Shown: positions 1 through 14,300 of the stretch, in pieces
How the letters are laid out: each line of letters begins with the position of its first letter
Position numbering within the stretch: the stretch's first letter is position 1
NCBI GenBank assembly: GCA_933228675.1
Contig: OW121741.1
Span: 135,464,558-135,528,557 of the forward strand
Reading direction: 5' to 3'
DNA: 64,000 nt
Source of the DNA: Stomorhina lunata
Taxonomy: Eukaryota; Arthropoda; Insecta; Diptera; Rhiniidae
Notes under the pieces: generated by a model
What the model was told of the DNA's origin: nothing
What the model saw: only the letters and a program-made list of their open reading frames with translations
Database searches by the model: none
Made by a program: the position numbers and the translations under genes

Positions 1-1340
1 TTTTTTTATAGCATATTTTTCAAAAATTTCTTATTCTTATTATATGAAATTTTCAAAAGTTTCTTGTTATTATACAAAATTTTTTAAAAATATCTTGTTT
101 TTATAAAAAAAATTTTAAAAAATTTCTTAGTTTTATAAAAAATTAAGAAAAAAAATATTTTTATAGGCAATTTTTCAAAAATTTCTATTTTATAGGAAAC
201 TTTTCAAAATGTTTTTATTTTTATCTGAAATTTTTCAATTCTCTTTTATTTTTATAGAAAATTTTTCAAAAATTTCTTATTTTTATAAGAAATTTTTCAA
301 ACTTTAATATTTTTAAAGGAAATTTAAAAATTTTTTTCAAAATATTTTAATTTTTATAGAAAATTTTTAAATTTTTTTTATTTTTAAAGGAAATTTTTCA
401 AAAATTTCTTATCTTAAAAAAAATTTTTACAAAATTTATTATTTTGAAAGGAAAGATCAAAAATTTCTTATTTTTTAGTGAAAATTTTTCAAAAATTTGT
501 TGTTTTTATATGAAATTTTTAAAAATATTTCTATAATTTCTTATTTTTATAATAAATTTTTCAAAAATTTCTTATTCTTATTATATGTAATTTTCAAAAG
601 TTTCTTGTTATTATACAAAATTTTTTAAAAATATCTTCTTTTTATAAAAAAAAAAATTAAAAATTTCTTGTTTTACAAAATTTTTCAAAACTTTCTTATA
701 TTTATATTAATTTTTGCAAAAATTTCATATTTTGATAGGAATTTCTGCAAAATTTTTTTATTTTTATAGAAAATTTTTCAAAAATTTCTTATTTTTATAG
801 GAAATTTAAAACAAAAATTTTATTTGTATAGGAAATTTTACAAAATTTACTATTTTCATAGGATGTTTTTCAAAATTTTACTATTGTTATAGGAAATTTT
901 TAAAAAATTTACTATTTTTATAGGAAATTTTTCGAAAATTTCTTATTTCATAGGAAATTTTTCAAAAATTTCTTATTTCATAGGAAAGTTTTCGAAAATT
1001 TCTTATTTTATAGAAATTTTTCAACATTTTTTTTGTGTGTGAAATTTTTAAAAATTTTATATTTTTATAGTAAATTTTTAAAAATAATTTTTATTTATAT
1101 GAATTTATCAAAAAAGATTCTTATTTCTATAGGAAATTTTTTTAAAATTTCATATTTTTTTTGAAAATTTTTCAAAAAATTCTCATTTTTTTTAATTATT
1201 CAAAATGAGACATTTTGGAAATGGAAAAATTTTTATTTTTATAGAAAATTTTAAAAAATTGTTACGTTTATAGGATTTTTTTAATTTCAAATTTTGATAG
1301 AAATTAAAAAAAAAATTTTTGTTATTTTTAAAAAACTGTT
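1..1340. repeat. degenerate ~30-bp minisatellite, five-prime block
   Basis: Repeated units of the form TTTTTATAGGAAATTTTTC followed by AAAAATTTCTTA, about 30 bp apart, with many substitutions. The unit core AAATTTTT-C-AAAAATTT is a short palindrome. It is the reverse-complement orientation of the unit found at 46905-47650 (centre C here, G there). It begins before the window. It lies in a bark intron if bark extends upstream, as its protein requires. Confidence 0.8.
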
Positions 1341-1389
1341 CACAAAAGTTCTTATATTTAAAGGAAATTTTTAAAGAAAAATTATATTG

Positions 1390-1752
1390 GGAATGAAAAT
1401 CAGAAAAGTAAGTATGGAGAAAAACTGAAAAAATTATTTTTGCAATTTCTGTATCGCTACAGGACGTCATCAGCACTTAGCGCCCTCGACCACAAATTGT
1501 CAAATTGCAGAGATAATCATCAATTTAACTCATTGAGTTTGATCGAACATCACTACGTTTAATTGATTGTATATTCTCCTATTACTCAATGAGTTAAATT
1601 GATGATTATCTCTTCAATTTGACAACTCGACTGTGGTCGAGGGCGGTAAGTGCTGATGACGTCCTGTGGCGGGACAGAAATTGCAATCCACTGAGCCGCG
1701 TTCAAAAATAATTTTTTCAGTTTTTCTCCACACTTACTTTTCTGATTTTCAA
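1390..1752. mobile_element. fold-back element with ~150-165 bp arms
   Basis: Left arm about 1390-1537 and right arm 1585-1752 are inverted copies with a 47-bp loop. Matching landmarks: AGGACGTCATCAGCACTTA on the left and TAAGTGCTGATGACGTCCT on the right, and CTCATTGAG (1529) against CTCAATGAG (1585). The right arm has an extra ~20 bp (GGCGGGACAGAAATTGCAA region). It carries no gene. Fold-back or MITE-type element, class not recognised. Confidence 0.65.
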
Positions 1753-2161
1753 TATTAATAATTTGAAAATTAAATGAACTCAAGCCTGATTAAACCTATT
1801 TTTTCGAAAAATTATATTTTTAGTCGATTTGTCAAAAATGTTTTTCTTACATTATTCTCTACGTACCACCCTAATAAAATTCCCCACTGATTACCATAAA
1901 TATGTACTTATTAGTTTATTCAAGAAAAAGTCGATTTTCCCGCACACACACACACACACAATATAAGAATTGTAGACATCACCAACTTATTATGATCAAC
2001 TTATTAACACATCTTTAGGTCAAGCGGTCACTCTGAGTTAATTGTATACAAACACTTAACCATAATTTAAATGGACGAGAGCTTGAAAAGAATGATATTT
2101 TCATAACTCAGCGGCAGTGATCTTATGCTAACTTAATTAATTTCTTTCCTCGTAATTGCAG
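1753..2161. other. bark: end of upstream bark intron
   Basis: AT-rich sequence with a short (AC)n run near 1944-1960 and a usual pyrimidine tract and acceptor (TTTCCTCGTAATTGCAG) ending at 2161. No gene or other repeat is evident. Confidence 0.5.
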
Positions 2162-2328
2162 GGCACTCCAACAGCACGCATTACTTTGACAGCACAAGGT
2201 CACAATGTAGAATTGCCAGATGTAGAAGAACGCGGCATACGTTTGGTAGATGGACCCACACCCCTAGAGGGCAGGTTAGAGTTGTATCACAAGGGATCAT
2301 GGCGGTCTGTTTGTACCAATTCGAGAAA
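2162..2328 (+). CDS. bark: bark exon (first in window): start of SRCR 1
   Basis: The exon follows an AG at 2160-2161 and ends before GTAGGT at 2329. Frame 0 at its start, two bases (AA) carried over. It encodes a linker and then RLVDGPTPLEGRLELY and WRSVC, the typical first half of a scavenger receptor cysteine-rich domain. No start codon is present in the frame, so earlier exons lie outside the window. Confidence 0.9.
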
Positions 2329-5300
2329 GTAGGTTTTTTTTCTGTTTAAAGAATATAAACAAAATTATTTATTCCTATTGTTCTTTCAGTTGGACTATGA
2401 TTGACTATGAGGTGGTTTGCAGGCAATTGGGTTTTAAAGGTGGCCGGTTTTGGAATTGGGTAGATCGTTCGCCAGATTTAAAACCTCGCTTGCTTTATGA
2501 GTTCCCTAATTGTAAGGGCACGGAAAATTCCCTATTCGATTGCAAGTGGTCCAGTCGTCAGCTAGGTTCCGGGGTTTGTGATTATCACAGTGATATTGGC
2601 ATACAATGCCAGGCCATACACAACATACAACTTAACCATTGGCGAGGCCTGTATTTTGAAAACGCTCCCACCACCAAAACTTTGGCTAAAGATAATACTG
2701 TGTATTACACCAAATCCAAATCTACCTTAAAATATGTGAATCTTATGAGAGCCGGTAATGGTTTAAGACAAGCTGCCAAATCGTCTTTAGAAGCAATTGG
2801 CACACCACCGGTAATGCAGCATGTAGTCATTACACACTCGGCCTATACGGGCTTTAATGCTACGCGGCCCTATGGCGGCTTTCAAATGCAAAATGTCACT
2901 ATCAGAAAAAGCAATGGCATAGGAATATTTGTTAACTCCAGCCAGGGTTACGTGCAATTAAAAGGCTGCAATGTCCAAGATAATTTTGCCGATGGCATTA
3001 AGTATGAGAGTCATGATTTGAGGGTAGATGAACGACCCGATAGATCTTCCATTTATGATTTTTGCACTTTGCCTACCACATCGGGACAAACCTATCCCCT
3101 AACCTTGTCTTTTACACAGAAATTTTATGCCGGCTCTGCCAAAGAATGTGCCAAGTATTTTTTTACCAAGCCCGGCTATGTGCTCACGGTGCAATTTGAT
3201 CAATTTGTTTTAAAGACTAATGAAACGGCGACAGTGGAAATATTTGATGGTGCTTCGGCTAATGATCGTTTGTTGTTTCTGTGGAAGGCTCGTAACTATA
3301 CCAGACCTCAGAGCATAACCTCTACACGAGAGAAGTTATTTGTACGAATAAAGGCTGAGATGCGTGAAGAGATTAATGGTTTTATACGCATAACCACTGG
3401 AGACTCGAGTGCTTACGATTTAAAGGTTGTGGACTCTACTGTACAAGATAATAGTGGGCGTGGCATAGCTGTTCATAAGTTAAGATCAAGATTACATGTT
3501 CATACTTCTTCGGTATCGGGTAATGGTCGTGTGGCTGGAGTTCATATAGCAGGTGGTGCTGGTGATGTTAACATTACCGAAACCAATATAAGCTACAATC
3601 AGGGTTCAGGCATTAATATCACTTATGCGGGTGGTAACCGTAATATTTCACGCAGTTATCTGAATTTTAATAAAGGCTTTGGCATAGCGGTGTGGTTAAA
3701 TGAAACTAATGATCCCAATAGAGTGGAATATATACCCTTTAATCAGACCACGGCAGTAGAATACTCACACTTTAATTCCAATTTGGAAACTGGAATTTTA
3801 CATGGAAACTTCTGCCAACCCTTGTGGCTGAATGTAACCGGAAACTATTTCAATGGCAGTGCCGATAATGATATACGTGTGGAAACATGCTGGCGAACTT
3901 TGGAGTCTAACGAACCTAATATGCATTTGCAAATAGGTCATAACTCATTTGAAAACAGCCAACACAATTCTATATACATAAGTCCGGCCCTCAATCTCTT
4001 GGGAAGAATGGAATTTAATCAATTCCGTTATGGTCAATATGGCTGCATTTATATAAGGAATGATTTTATATTTCAGGAATTCAATTTCATGCCAGTTCGA
4101 TTCATAATACAGAGCAATTATTTCATTAAAAATCAAGGTGTTTATGTGGTGTCTTTGGGTCTATCACCCTATAGCCGTAAGGAAGTACAAAGCATACTGT
4201 TTACCCGTAATTTTGTCAGGGAAAATCGAATTACCGAGTTCTTTGGTCCGCCTGTAGAAGGCAGTGAGGGTTCAGATGGCGCTGGTCGTTTAAATCCCCG
4301 TTCACGTGTGGCAGCTGCTGTGGTAGTGGGTTCAAATAATGTCGATATATTCCGCAACATTTTACATAACTTTGATTCGACCTACGAAATTGGTTCCCAG
4401 CTAACGGATCAAAGTCAAATCATTAATGCCACCTATAATTGGCTGGGTCATACTGATGAGACCAAAATCTATAATCGTCTATTTCATCGCAATGATCGCT
4501 ATAATTTAGCCAAAATCGAGTATATACCCTATCTACTGCATAGTTCCAATCCTGGATCTACAACTGTCATTGCCATTTCCACTTTTGTGCCCAGATTTTT
4601 CCAGGAAGGCTCAGAGTACATAGGAGGAGAGGTCGATGGTCAAGAAATTATTCCAGCAGGTACTTATACCGTAAACAAGGATATTAATATCAGACCTGGC
4701 GGTAAATTGATTTTACAACCGGGTGTCACTTTACAATTTGAACCCAGTGTAGGCATGATGGTGGCCGGTAAATTGGAGGCTCGTGGCAGAAGACCAGATG
4801 ATATCTTTTTAACTTTGAAACGCAATACAATAATACCCATGGATACTGTTACTAATCCAGAAATGAGTGATGTAGAAAATCTTGATATGGATACAGAAAT
4901 GGTACCCAATTCCGAAGAAACCCCGCAAGTAAATGTAAGACTTTTAGGTGGAGCAGGTCCCTTTGAGGGTCGTTTGCAGTTATACCTAAATGGCAGATGG
5001 GGTACTGTTTGTGATTATGGCTGGACGGAGTTAAATTCTGCCTTGGTATGTCATCATCTAGGTTATACCTTAAATCCCAAAGACTGGCGTTTGCTAAGAT
5101 CTCAAATGCCCTCAGTAGGCTTAACAGAAGATGTTATTGTTTCCAATGTGCGCTGCACAGCTCATGATAGAGATATAACCCAATGTAAGGCAGAGCATTT
5201 AAATCGAGGTGACTTTGAAAATTCCTGCTCCCATGATAATGATGTGGGTATACGCTGCTATGAAGGTGCCTGGGCAGGTGTACGTTTCAGTATGTTGGCC

Positions 5301-8300
5301 GAAAGGGCAGATTTGCAATATGTTACCGTGGAAAAAGCTGGATTGTTTGATTATACCACCAATGCCTTTAAACCCGCCGTACAAATGGACTTTGCCCGCC
5401 ACAATTTGGAAAATGTAAGAATTGTCGATAATTTGGATGATGGTTTGGGTGTTATATATGCCGATATCTATGGAGGAAAGTCCATAAATAATATACGCAA
5501 TTCTGAGTTTGTAGGTAATCGTGGTAGCGGTATTAGTTTCAAGCAACTCGATTTTAGAATCCAAGGTTCCATCATCAAGAATAATAGAGGCAGTGGCATT
5601 AATCACGATTCTGTTATAGCCGGCCATGATCAGCTGGAATTGGCCGGCTGGTTTAGAATGGCGATTGACTTTAATACTTTTGAGACAAATTATGAGCCCT
5701 ATAATTTACCCTCGGATGAGGGTAATATTGAGCTGGGTAACTGGGAAAGCAAATATATACGAACTGAAGAATTGCTGGGACAGAGTATCAACAAGAAAGT
5801 CTATGTAAGATGTCCTGCTGGCTATGTCTTGGGTATACAACTGCTTAATCCCATACACAATCAATCCAGCGAAAGTCTTGTCATACTTAATTCACAAAAT
5901 GAAAATCAAAGATCTCAATTGTGGGATGTGAAAAGAGATTTGAGTGTTTTTCCCACCACAAGTAGCAGCTATGGTATCGTGATCTATTATGAAAGCGGTT
6001 TGAATGCCTTGGGTGGTGCTGTCTTAATGTTTACAACAGTAGCGGCTCCGGTACAAAATATACGCAACCGAGTGGTGGGAGGACCGATACCTTCTTTGCA
6101 TCTTAGATCTACGAAAATACAAAAGAATTTAAGAGGTATATCGGCTATTTATTACAACAGATTTCGCGGTAACGAGGGAGAGTACTATCTGCGCAAAGCC
6201 AATGAATCTATTAAGATTGTCAATTGCGAAATCAGCAACAATGATTTGGAAGCAGTTTTACTCAACTCTCCCTTTTGGGATGTTATAAGCAGTAACCTTT
6301 CCGAAATTACTTTACATGTGAATAGTTCCACCTTAACACAAAATGGTTATGGCATAAGGCAGCTTTCTAAGGATCTGAGATCTTCTAATAATTTGTTTCA
6401 TTATGTTATACAAGATACCACTGTGGAGGATAATAAAAATGGAGGCTTTCAGGTTTCCTTACCCTATGTCTGGCAATACAATGAAAACTTCACTCATAGC
6501 ATACACTTTGGCAATACCACTTGGCAGCGTAATCGGAATTTCTGTATTGAAGTGTCCGGTCATTATGCAGACTTCAATATAACCTCAAATGCTTTCCTGA
6601 ACAATCAATGTCCTCATAGCTTGATAGCCGTGGCTGGTATGGAGAAACGCATGAAGTTTGACTACAATCGCATAGAACAAAATATGGCCAAGTACATTAT
6701 GGAATTTAAGGCTGATAGTTTAAGTGAAAAATTTGGGGAAGTTAAGGCTGCTATAGAATATAATATCATCAAGAAAAATACAAATTTCGAGCCCCTAAAA
6801 CGTCTACCCGCCCTGATGCATGTTTCCAAATTAGCTTCGCTAAATAGCATGCCCACCTCCGTTGTAAGGATCGATGGCATACAAAATGTTAAACTATATC
6901 GCAATCTTATATCCGATAATTCCTTAAGATATAACCTAGTGGCAGGCTTAAGGTCAGCTAGGTTGGATAACTATTTCTATGCCTCGGAAAATTGGTGGGG
7001 TTCTGAAAATATTGAATATATAGAATCAAAGATCTTTGATTTTGATAATTGGAATGATCATGCTGATGTTATATTCCAGCCTTATCTAATAGAAGATTCC
7101 TTTGATGCCAGTGTCTCTTTGGTCAAGGAAAATCGAGATGTTATAGATTTGAACTCTTGGCAGGGCGGACGTATATATAGTGATCTCTTCATACGCAAGC
7201 GTGAGAACCCCTATATAATTAAGAATGATATTACAGTAATGCCAGAGGCTACTTTGACTATACAGCATGGTGTAAAAATGGAGTTTGAGCCCAGCATAGG
7301 TATGTTGGTTTTGGGTTCACTGCAGGCCATTGGTTACCAGGAATCTCCGATTGTTATGAGACCCTTTAAGAATGCCACCCATGAATCTTATTCTCTACTA
7401 AACAAAAGAGCCTTAGAAGATATGTCACAAATGCAGACTCACGATTCCATAAGACTGTGTACAAATTCCCAAAACTGCAGTTCCAATGCAAATGATATAT
7501 ATGATATTAATCAGGGCTTTCTGGAGTATTTCAATCATACGACTCTGCAATGGGTGCCCATATGTGATAGCCGTTTTACTGAACGCAATGCCCAGGTAGT
7601 ATGTCGAGAATTGGGCTATGATCCCCTGAATGTTTACTATTCTCATGATCATAGGATAGAATTTCATACGAATTCCTTGACCCGTATTTGGACCTGGGTA
7701 CAACCTTTGGAATGTCGAGGAGATGAAATGCGAATGTCTGAATGTGAAGAACGTTTGAATGGTCAGGTATATGGTCATCGTCACGAATGCCGCTGGGATA
7801 ATGTTTTTGTGTTCGTTAGCTGCAAGGGAACTCCCGAGGATGAGGTCTATTGGGGTGGCATACGTTTTAGTAATGCTCAGTTTGAGGAAAATCAATATGA
7901 ACATCGATATCATGATACCCTGACCCATAGTCTACAGAACAATAAGAAAAGTAAATTGGAATTTGTAAACATAGAAAATGCTGGGATCTTACATAATCAA
8001 AAATCGGCTGCTATTCAGGCTATATATAAGACACCCTCTATCAAGGCGGTAACCATTAAGAATTCAGCAAATCATGGTGTAAATTTTGTGGCTCCCAGTG
8101 GCCCTATTAACTTAAATCTCTTAAATATATCCCAAGCTTTGGGTACCGGCATTAGTATAGTCTCCCTTACCGGTGAGGGCAGAGAAAGTGAGGAATCTAG
8201 TTTTAATCCTCTTAAGAAGTTGGATATGCCCTATAAACTTTTCTCCATGATAGATATATGTGATCCTCAAAAATCCATTATTATCGAGGAACGAGTCTTG

Positions 8301-11300
8301 GTTTACTATAAATACGGCAATAATCCGGTGAATTGTGTGAAAATGTTTACGGCTGCTTATAGAGCAAAGCCTTTAGGCTTCCGTTTGCTGCAGTCCAACC
8401 TATTCAATCACTCAAAATTATATGGACGCATGGACTCGATACGTTTGTATGATGGTGATGTCTATAATGTAACCTCAGTATTTATGGATCAAATAGAATC
8501 GGATACACGCAATCAAAATTCTTTCTTCAAGACTCAAGGACCTACATTAAGTGTTCATCTCATGGCTAGTGGAGCTCCCGAGTATCATGGTTTTGTAGCC
8601 GAAGTTGTAACTGTACCAATTTCAACCATAGGACAAAGTAGGTTAAAGTTTTATTGTAATATAAAAACATTTGTAAAATTATTTGTATCCCTTTCCAGAT
8701 CGCGATGCTTTACACAATATTACTAATTCCCATATATCCGGGGCTACCAAGGGAGCTGTTACTTATGCCTCGGCCGGTGAGGTAACACCTACATTGACCT
8801 TAACCTCCAATCGCATACAAAATAATTGTTTGCAATTGTATGGTAACTTTTCAACCTGCCCCTCGGCTCTTAATTTGGATGTACAAAATATGAATTCATT
8901 TTATTTTATGGTGGGTAGGCCTATTCTAATAAACTGAATTATATAATAATTCTTTAAATATTTCAGAATAACCTAATTCTCAATAATCAAGGAGGCCTTA
9001 AACTTCGAGCCGATTCTCGGGGTTCTGCTACTTCTTTAAGAGGCTTTATTCACCACAATCTTTTCCTTAAAAATCTCAATCGCCCCGCCTTATTCATCGA
9101 GGGAAGACAGTCGTCGCCCTATCAAGAAGTTGAGCTATACCGTAACTATTTTGCTCAAAACGAGGCCGGATTTGAAGATGTCATACGTTTGCGTCAAGTG
9201 GTTTCCAATTTCAGTTACAATTATGTTCACAGCAATGTGGGCGGTCGAATTGTGGAAGTTTCGGGCTTTGAAAAGGTTCGCTTGCCGATTTATCAGAGTA
9301 CCTCGCATAATGGTTTTTATAGGTGAGTCTTAAAGATAATTTAAATAGAATTTATTTTAATTTTTTTTTTTTGTTAATTTTACAGAAATGTTGCCACTAA
9401 TTGGATGGGTCGTGCCACAATAGTAGCTGGTACTGCGGGTCAACAATATGTGGATAATATTTTCGAAAATCCCGATAATGATTATGAGATTATAACTGTG
9501 AACACCACCATGTAAGTGTTTTTAAGGGAATTAATGGCAAATCATTTCAGTTTTCATTTATAACTCCAAAATCACTCATTTACTTTATTAATTTTTGTGT
9601 TTGATTCAAGCACTTTTCCCCACCTATGTTTAGAAGCATGCAGTTTTTTGTTGCAACCGATTTTAGGGTTAACGTCCTAGCTTTCTAACAAATTTTAAAC
9701 CATCTGCATAAACTTGCATGTTTAGTCCAAAATTGAGAATGATTGAAAACGCTTACAAATTCGCCGCATGCCAATCGAAAACTTAGATATTTGGTTTAAA
9801 TTAAATTCTTTTATATTAGATTTAGGTTAGGTTTGAAAGGTGTTGCCAAATGAATGACATCTACACTTGAAGACTATAGGGTACATTGTGATCTTCTTAA
9901 TAGAAGATATATAGCGGAAAAAAAGAGGATAGTTGTGATAAAAATAGTGTTAGAGAGAGAGAGAGAGAGTAGAGAAAAGAAGTTGTAGTAGTTACAAAAA
10001 GTCCTATCCATCTTAGTACCACTATAAAACCCACAACATCACTCAGTTTGCACTGCTGGATGTCACTTAGTTCCTCATGGAATCAGTTACCTACAAATTT
10101 AAGTCTCTGGTTTTGGAGCATACGACAGTGGCAGAGGATGTGCTGGACCGTTTCGGACGAGTCCCCGTCCGAGCATAGTCTGCAAATGTTCTGGCTTGCT
10201 CCATCCCACCTAGTTAGCCTAGAATTCTGGGCGCAGTGGTGAATTAGAATACCTTTGCATTTCCTAAGACTGGCCCTGTTAAGACACAGCAATAATTTTT
10301 GCTTATATGCAGATCGGGCTATAAGGTCCTAAATATTGCGTAAGTGGCCAAGTTATGTCAGTTCTTTGGTGTTTCCTCACCAATCTAAGACTTGATGCCC
10401 ATGAAAAAGTGACATATAGGTGGTGCTATTTCTGTTACTGCGAGCATCAGTTCATGGCTCGATGCAATTTCATTGCCTTCGATGTTGCAATGACCAGGAA
10501 CCCAGCAAAGTCTTACTTCGCTAACAAACTAATAATAGCTAATCTATCTGTGAATATCTAGTTCCCCGGCTGGATCTGCAAATGTCACCTATTTAGCCTA
10601 GAATTCAGGGCGCAGTGGTCAATTAGGATACTTTGCATTTTTTAAGACTAGTCCTGTTAAGACCCAGCAATAACTAAGTTTTTCTTATATTTAGATCGGG
10701 CTATAAGGTCCTAGATATAGTGCAAGTTATGTCAGTTCTTTGCTGTTTCCTCACCGATCCAAGACTTGATGCCCATGAAAAGGTGACATATAGGTGGTGC
10801 TATTTCTGTTACCGCGAGCATGTCAGTTCCTGGCTCGATGCAATTTCATTGCAATGACCAGAAACTCAGCAAAGTCTTACTTCGCTGACAAACTACTATA
10901 GCTTATCTATCTGTGAAGATAGAGTTCCTCAGCTGGCTCTATCTGGAATAACGATCTCAGGTACTGAACAGAACAAAACTTCCATGACCAAGTAGTCAGA
11001 TATAGGTGACACTGACTCGAAGTCAGGAACATTTGTTCCGTTAAGTATGCTGGTATGTCCAATCTGCCTGTGCCTAAGTATACCTGACTCATGTGCTCTT
11101 AAATCTAGTAGCTGCTGCCTTTATGAATAAATAAAAAGGGGAATAAAGACAGCATCACAACTAAGGTCATGTGAAGAGTGTTCTTTATGACACCAGTAAC
11201 GCCAGTGCTAGTGAAATTCTGAAATTTGCTCAGATGTCTCTGAAAGGAGACCTTGTTAACCGCTTCGCACCATACTACACAATATCAGGGAACTTTTGGC

Positions 11301-14300
11301 AGCACTGGTCTTGAAGCAGTGCTACTGGACGCGCAAGCTAACCTTTTCAGTACCTTATACCATGACGGTGAATTTCCTTGGCGTTGGAAGGTTGCTAATG
11401 TTACGCCAATCCCTAAAAAGGGAGCGGCTAACAACCCTGAAAATGACCGTCCAAAAGCAACTTGTTTTGCACTCTCAAGGTCTTGTAAAGTATGGTGAAT
11501 CACCATCTTGTTAAATATTTGGAATCTAACAACTTACTAAGCGACCGACAGTACGGATTTGGCAGAGGACGCTCTACGGGAGACCTGCTAACCTTCCTAT
11601 AGGAAAAATGGTGTCATTTAGTCCACCGTTTTGGCAAAAGTAAAATTGTGGCTCTGGATATTGCAAAGGCGTTCGATAGAGTGTGGCATTTTGCACTTTT
11701 ATCAAAACTTGTTGCTTTTGGTGTCGGTAACAACTTCTCTCGATTTATATCGAGCTTCCTCAGAGATTGCACTATAAGAGTTGTCGTAGATGAGATCACA
11801 AAAAACGAGTTCAAGATTAATTAAGGGGTACCGCAAGGCTCTGTTCTTTCTCCTACACTATTTCTTATATTCATTAACGACCTTCTATGTCAAACTTCCA
11901 ATCCCATATACTCTTTTGCAGATGATAATAACATTTGGAATTCGTATGCATTCAATTATAGACCAAGCCTCTTTGAGGTAGGTGCTATGAGAAAACACAT
12001 GAATGAATCATTAAACCGCGATTTAGATACAACTCGATTTTCGTGCGCAACACACGTTTATCTGTTAGAGCTCATCCCTTCGTGGTCGATTGGCCAGTAG
12101 ACCGAACAACACATTGCAGAGAAAATTCGTTCTTTAACCGTACTCTTTGTATGTGGAATTTTCTTCTTGCAGATGTTTTTCCTTCCACTTACACTATAAG
12201 AAATTTCAAATCAAATGTCCACAAACACTACTCCTTCTATCCTCCTTCCCATAACCTATTTTCCTAGTTCCAACATAATGCGTTGCATTAGTAGGGGTCA
12301 TCCCCTGAGTGCTGGTCCTAAATTAAAAAAAAAATTGCTTAAAATTCAGACCATAATTTCACCTTATTTACTTCATCGCTAGTTTCATTTACTAATATCA
12401 AGTAGCATGTATTCTTTTATAAAAGACCTAACTAATCTCTTTTATAAAATTTTATTTTCTTTCTAAAATTAAACTAAAAAACCTCTGCATGGTCTTTTCT
12501 GTACTTAGCTCCAGTTTTAACTATCGCAACAGGTAAAACTTTTAAGACATTTTAAATTAAATTCTGGTAAAAACTGTCAATAAAAATGTGTATAAAAAAT
12601 TGAACTTTTCAGCACTATTGAACTATGGCGTTCCAAAATTGATGCTCGTCATAACTATTGGAGCTACAATAATAGTATTTCGGTGCAGTCTAGAATTAAG
12701 GATAAATCGGGTAAGAAGTTAAGGTTACTTTTGTAAAATTTTGTTACTGATATAAAATCATTTTCTCTTGTTTAATTACAGATAATCCCCTCTTGCTACA
12801 GGTCGAAGCCGTGCCTTTCCAAATGAATAATCTTACCATTTTAGATGGTAAATGTCCCCCTGGCTGGGCTCAAGTTCAAGATACTTGCTTTATATATGTG
12901 GGAGTTCCGATGACTTTCCATGAGGCTAAGGAATTTTGTAGATCTGAAAACTCCTCGATGCCTTTTATAAGGACGGACAGTTTAACATTGTGGTCCTACC
13001 TCCAAACACAAATGAGACATTTAAAGTAAGTGTATCAAAAATTATAGCTATATTTAATTCCTGAGGGAAATTTGATATCGTTTGAAAACACAGACTCCGA
13101 AACAAATATTTTGTAGCATACCTTAGGGATGTTCAAAATTATTTCTGTTCCAAAAACTTTGACAAAATTTAATATCTAAATATCGTTGGTCTCATGCAGA
13201 AAGGCCCTAAGTCGCATATTCAAAACTTTACAGCAGTGGTAAAAACTGATTAAAAATAGTAATTGAAAATTTTATCGATAGCCAGAAGCAACATATCGCC
13301 ACCTGGTAGGCAAAGAGCCTTAACTGACACATAATATAAAAATTTATTTTTTATAAAAAATTTTAAAACATCGAAAACTTTCTGATAAAAACTTAAACCA
13401 AAAATTTTTGATAAAAAAATTTGATATCAAAAATTTTCTCTACAAAATTTTAATATCGAAAATTTTCTATCAAAAACTTTAATATTGAAAACATTTCTAT
13501 AAAAAAAAAATTAATATCGAAAATATTCTACAAAATCTTTTAAATAAAAAATTTTCGATAAAAGTTTTTAATATCGAAAATTTTAGATAAAAAATTTTTA
13601 TAGTGAAAATTTCTATAAAAAATTTTGATATCAAAAATTTTCTAAGAAAAATTGATGATAAAAAATTTTTTATTAAAAATTTAGTATCAAAAATTTTTTA
13701 TTAAAAATTTAATATCGAAAATTTTCTATAAAAAAATTAACATCGAAAATTTTCTATGATAAATTTAATATCGAAAATTTTCTATAAAAAATTTTAATAT
13801 CCAAAATTTTCCATAAAAAATTTTAATATCAAAAATCTTCTATAGAAAAGTTTAATATCGAAAATTTTCTATAAAAAATTTTAATATCGAAAATGTTCTC
13901 TAAAAAATTTTAATCTCAAAAATTTTCTTTAAAAAATTTTAATATCGAAAATTTTTAATAAAAGGTTTTAATATCGAAAATTTTCTATAAAAAGTTTTAA
14001 TATCGAAAATTTTTTATAAAATATTTTAAATCTAAAAATTTTCCAAACAATATTTTAAAATTCAAAATTATCTATAAAAAATTTAATATCGAATATTTTC
14101 TATAAGAACTTTAATATCGAAAAATTTCTACAGAAATGTTAAAAATCGAAAATTTTTTATAAAAAATTTAAATATCGAAAATTTTCTATAAAAAATTTAA
14201 ATATCGAGAATTTTCTATAAAAAATTTTAATATCAAAAATTTTCTATAAAAAATTTTAATATCGAAAATTTTCTATAAAAATTTTAATATCGAACATTTT

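Noticed and set aside
3945..7928. Minus-strand and shifted-frame open readings up to 167 codons inside bark
   Set aside because: Shadows of the 6.2-kb coding exon; no domain, no splice partners.
8638..8726. Bark reading continuing to the stop at 8726
   Set aside because: It reads into a 61-bp GT-AG intron; the spliced frame continues into recognisable beta-helix sequence from 8699.
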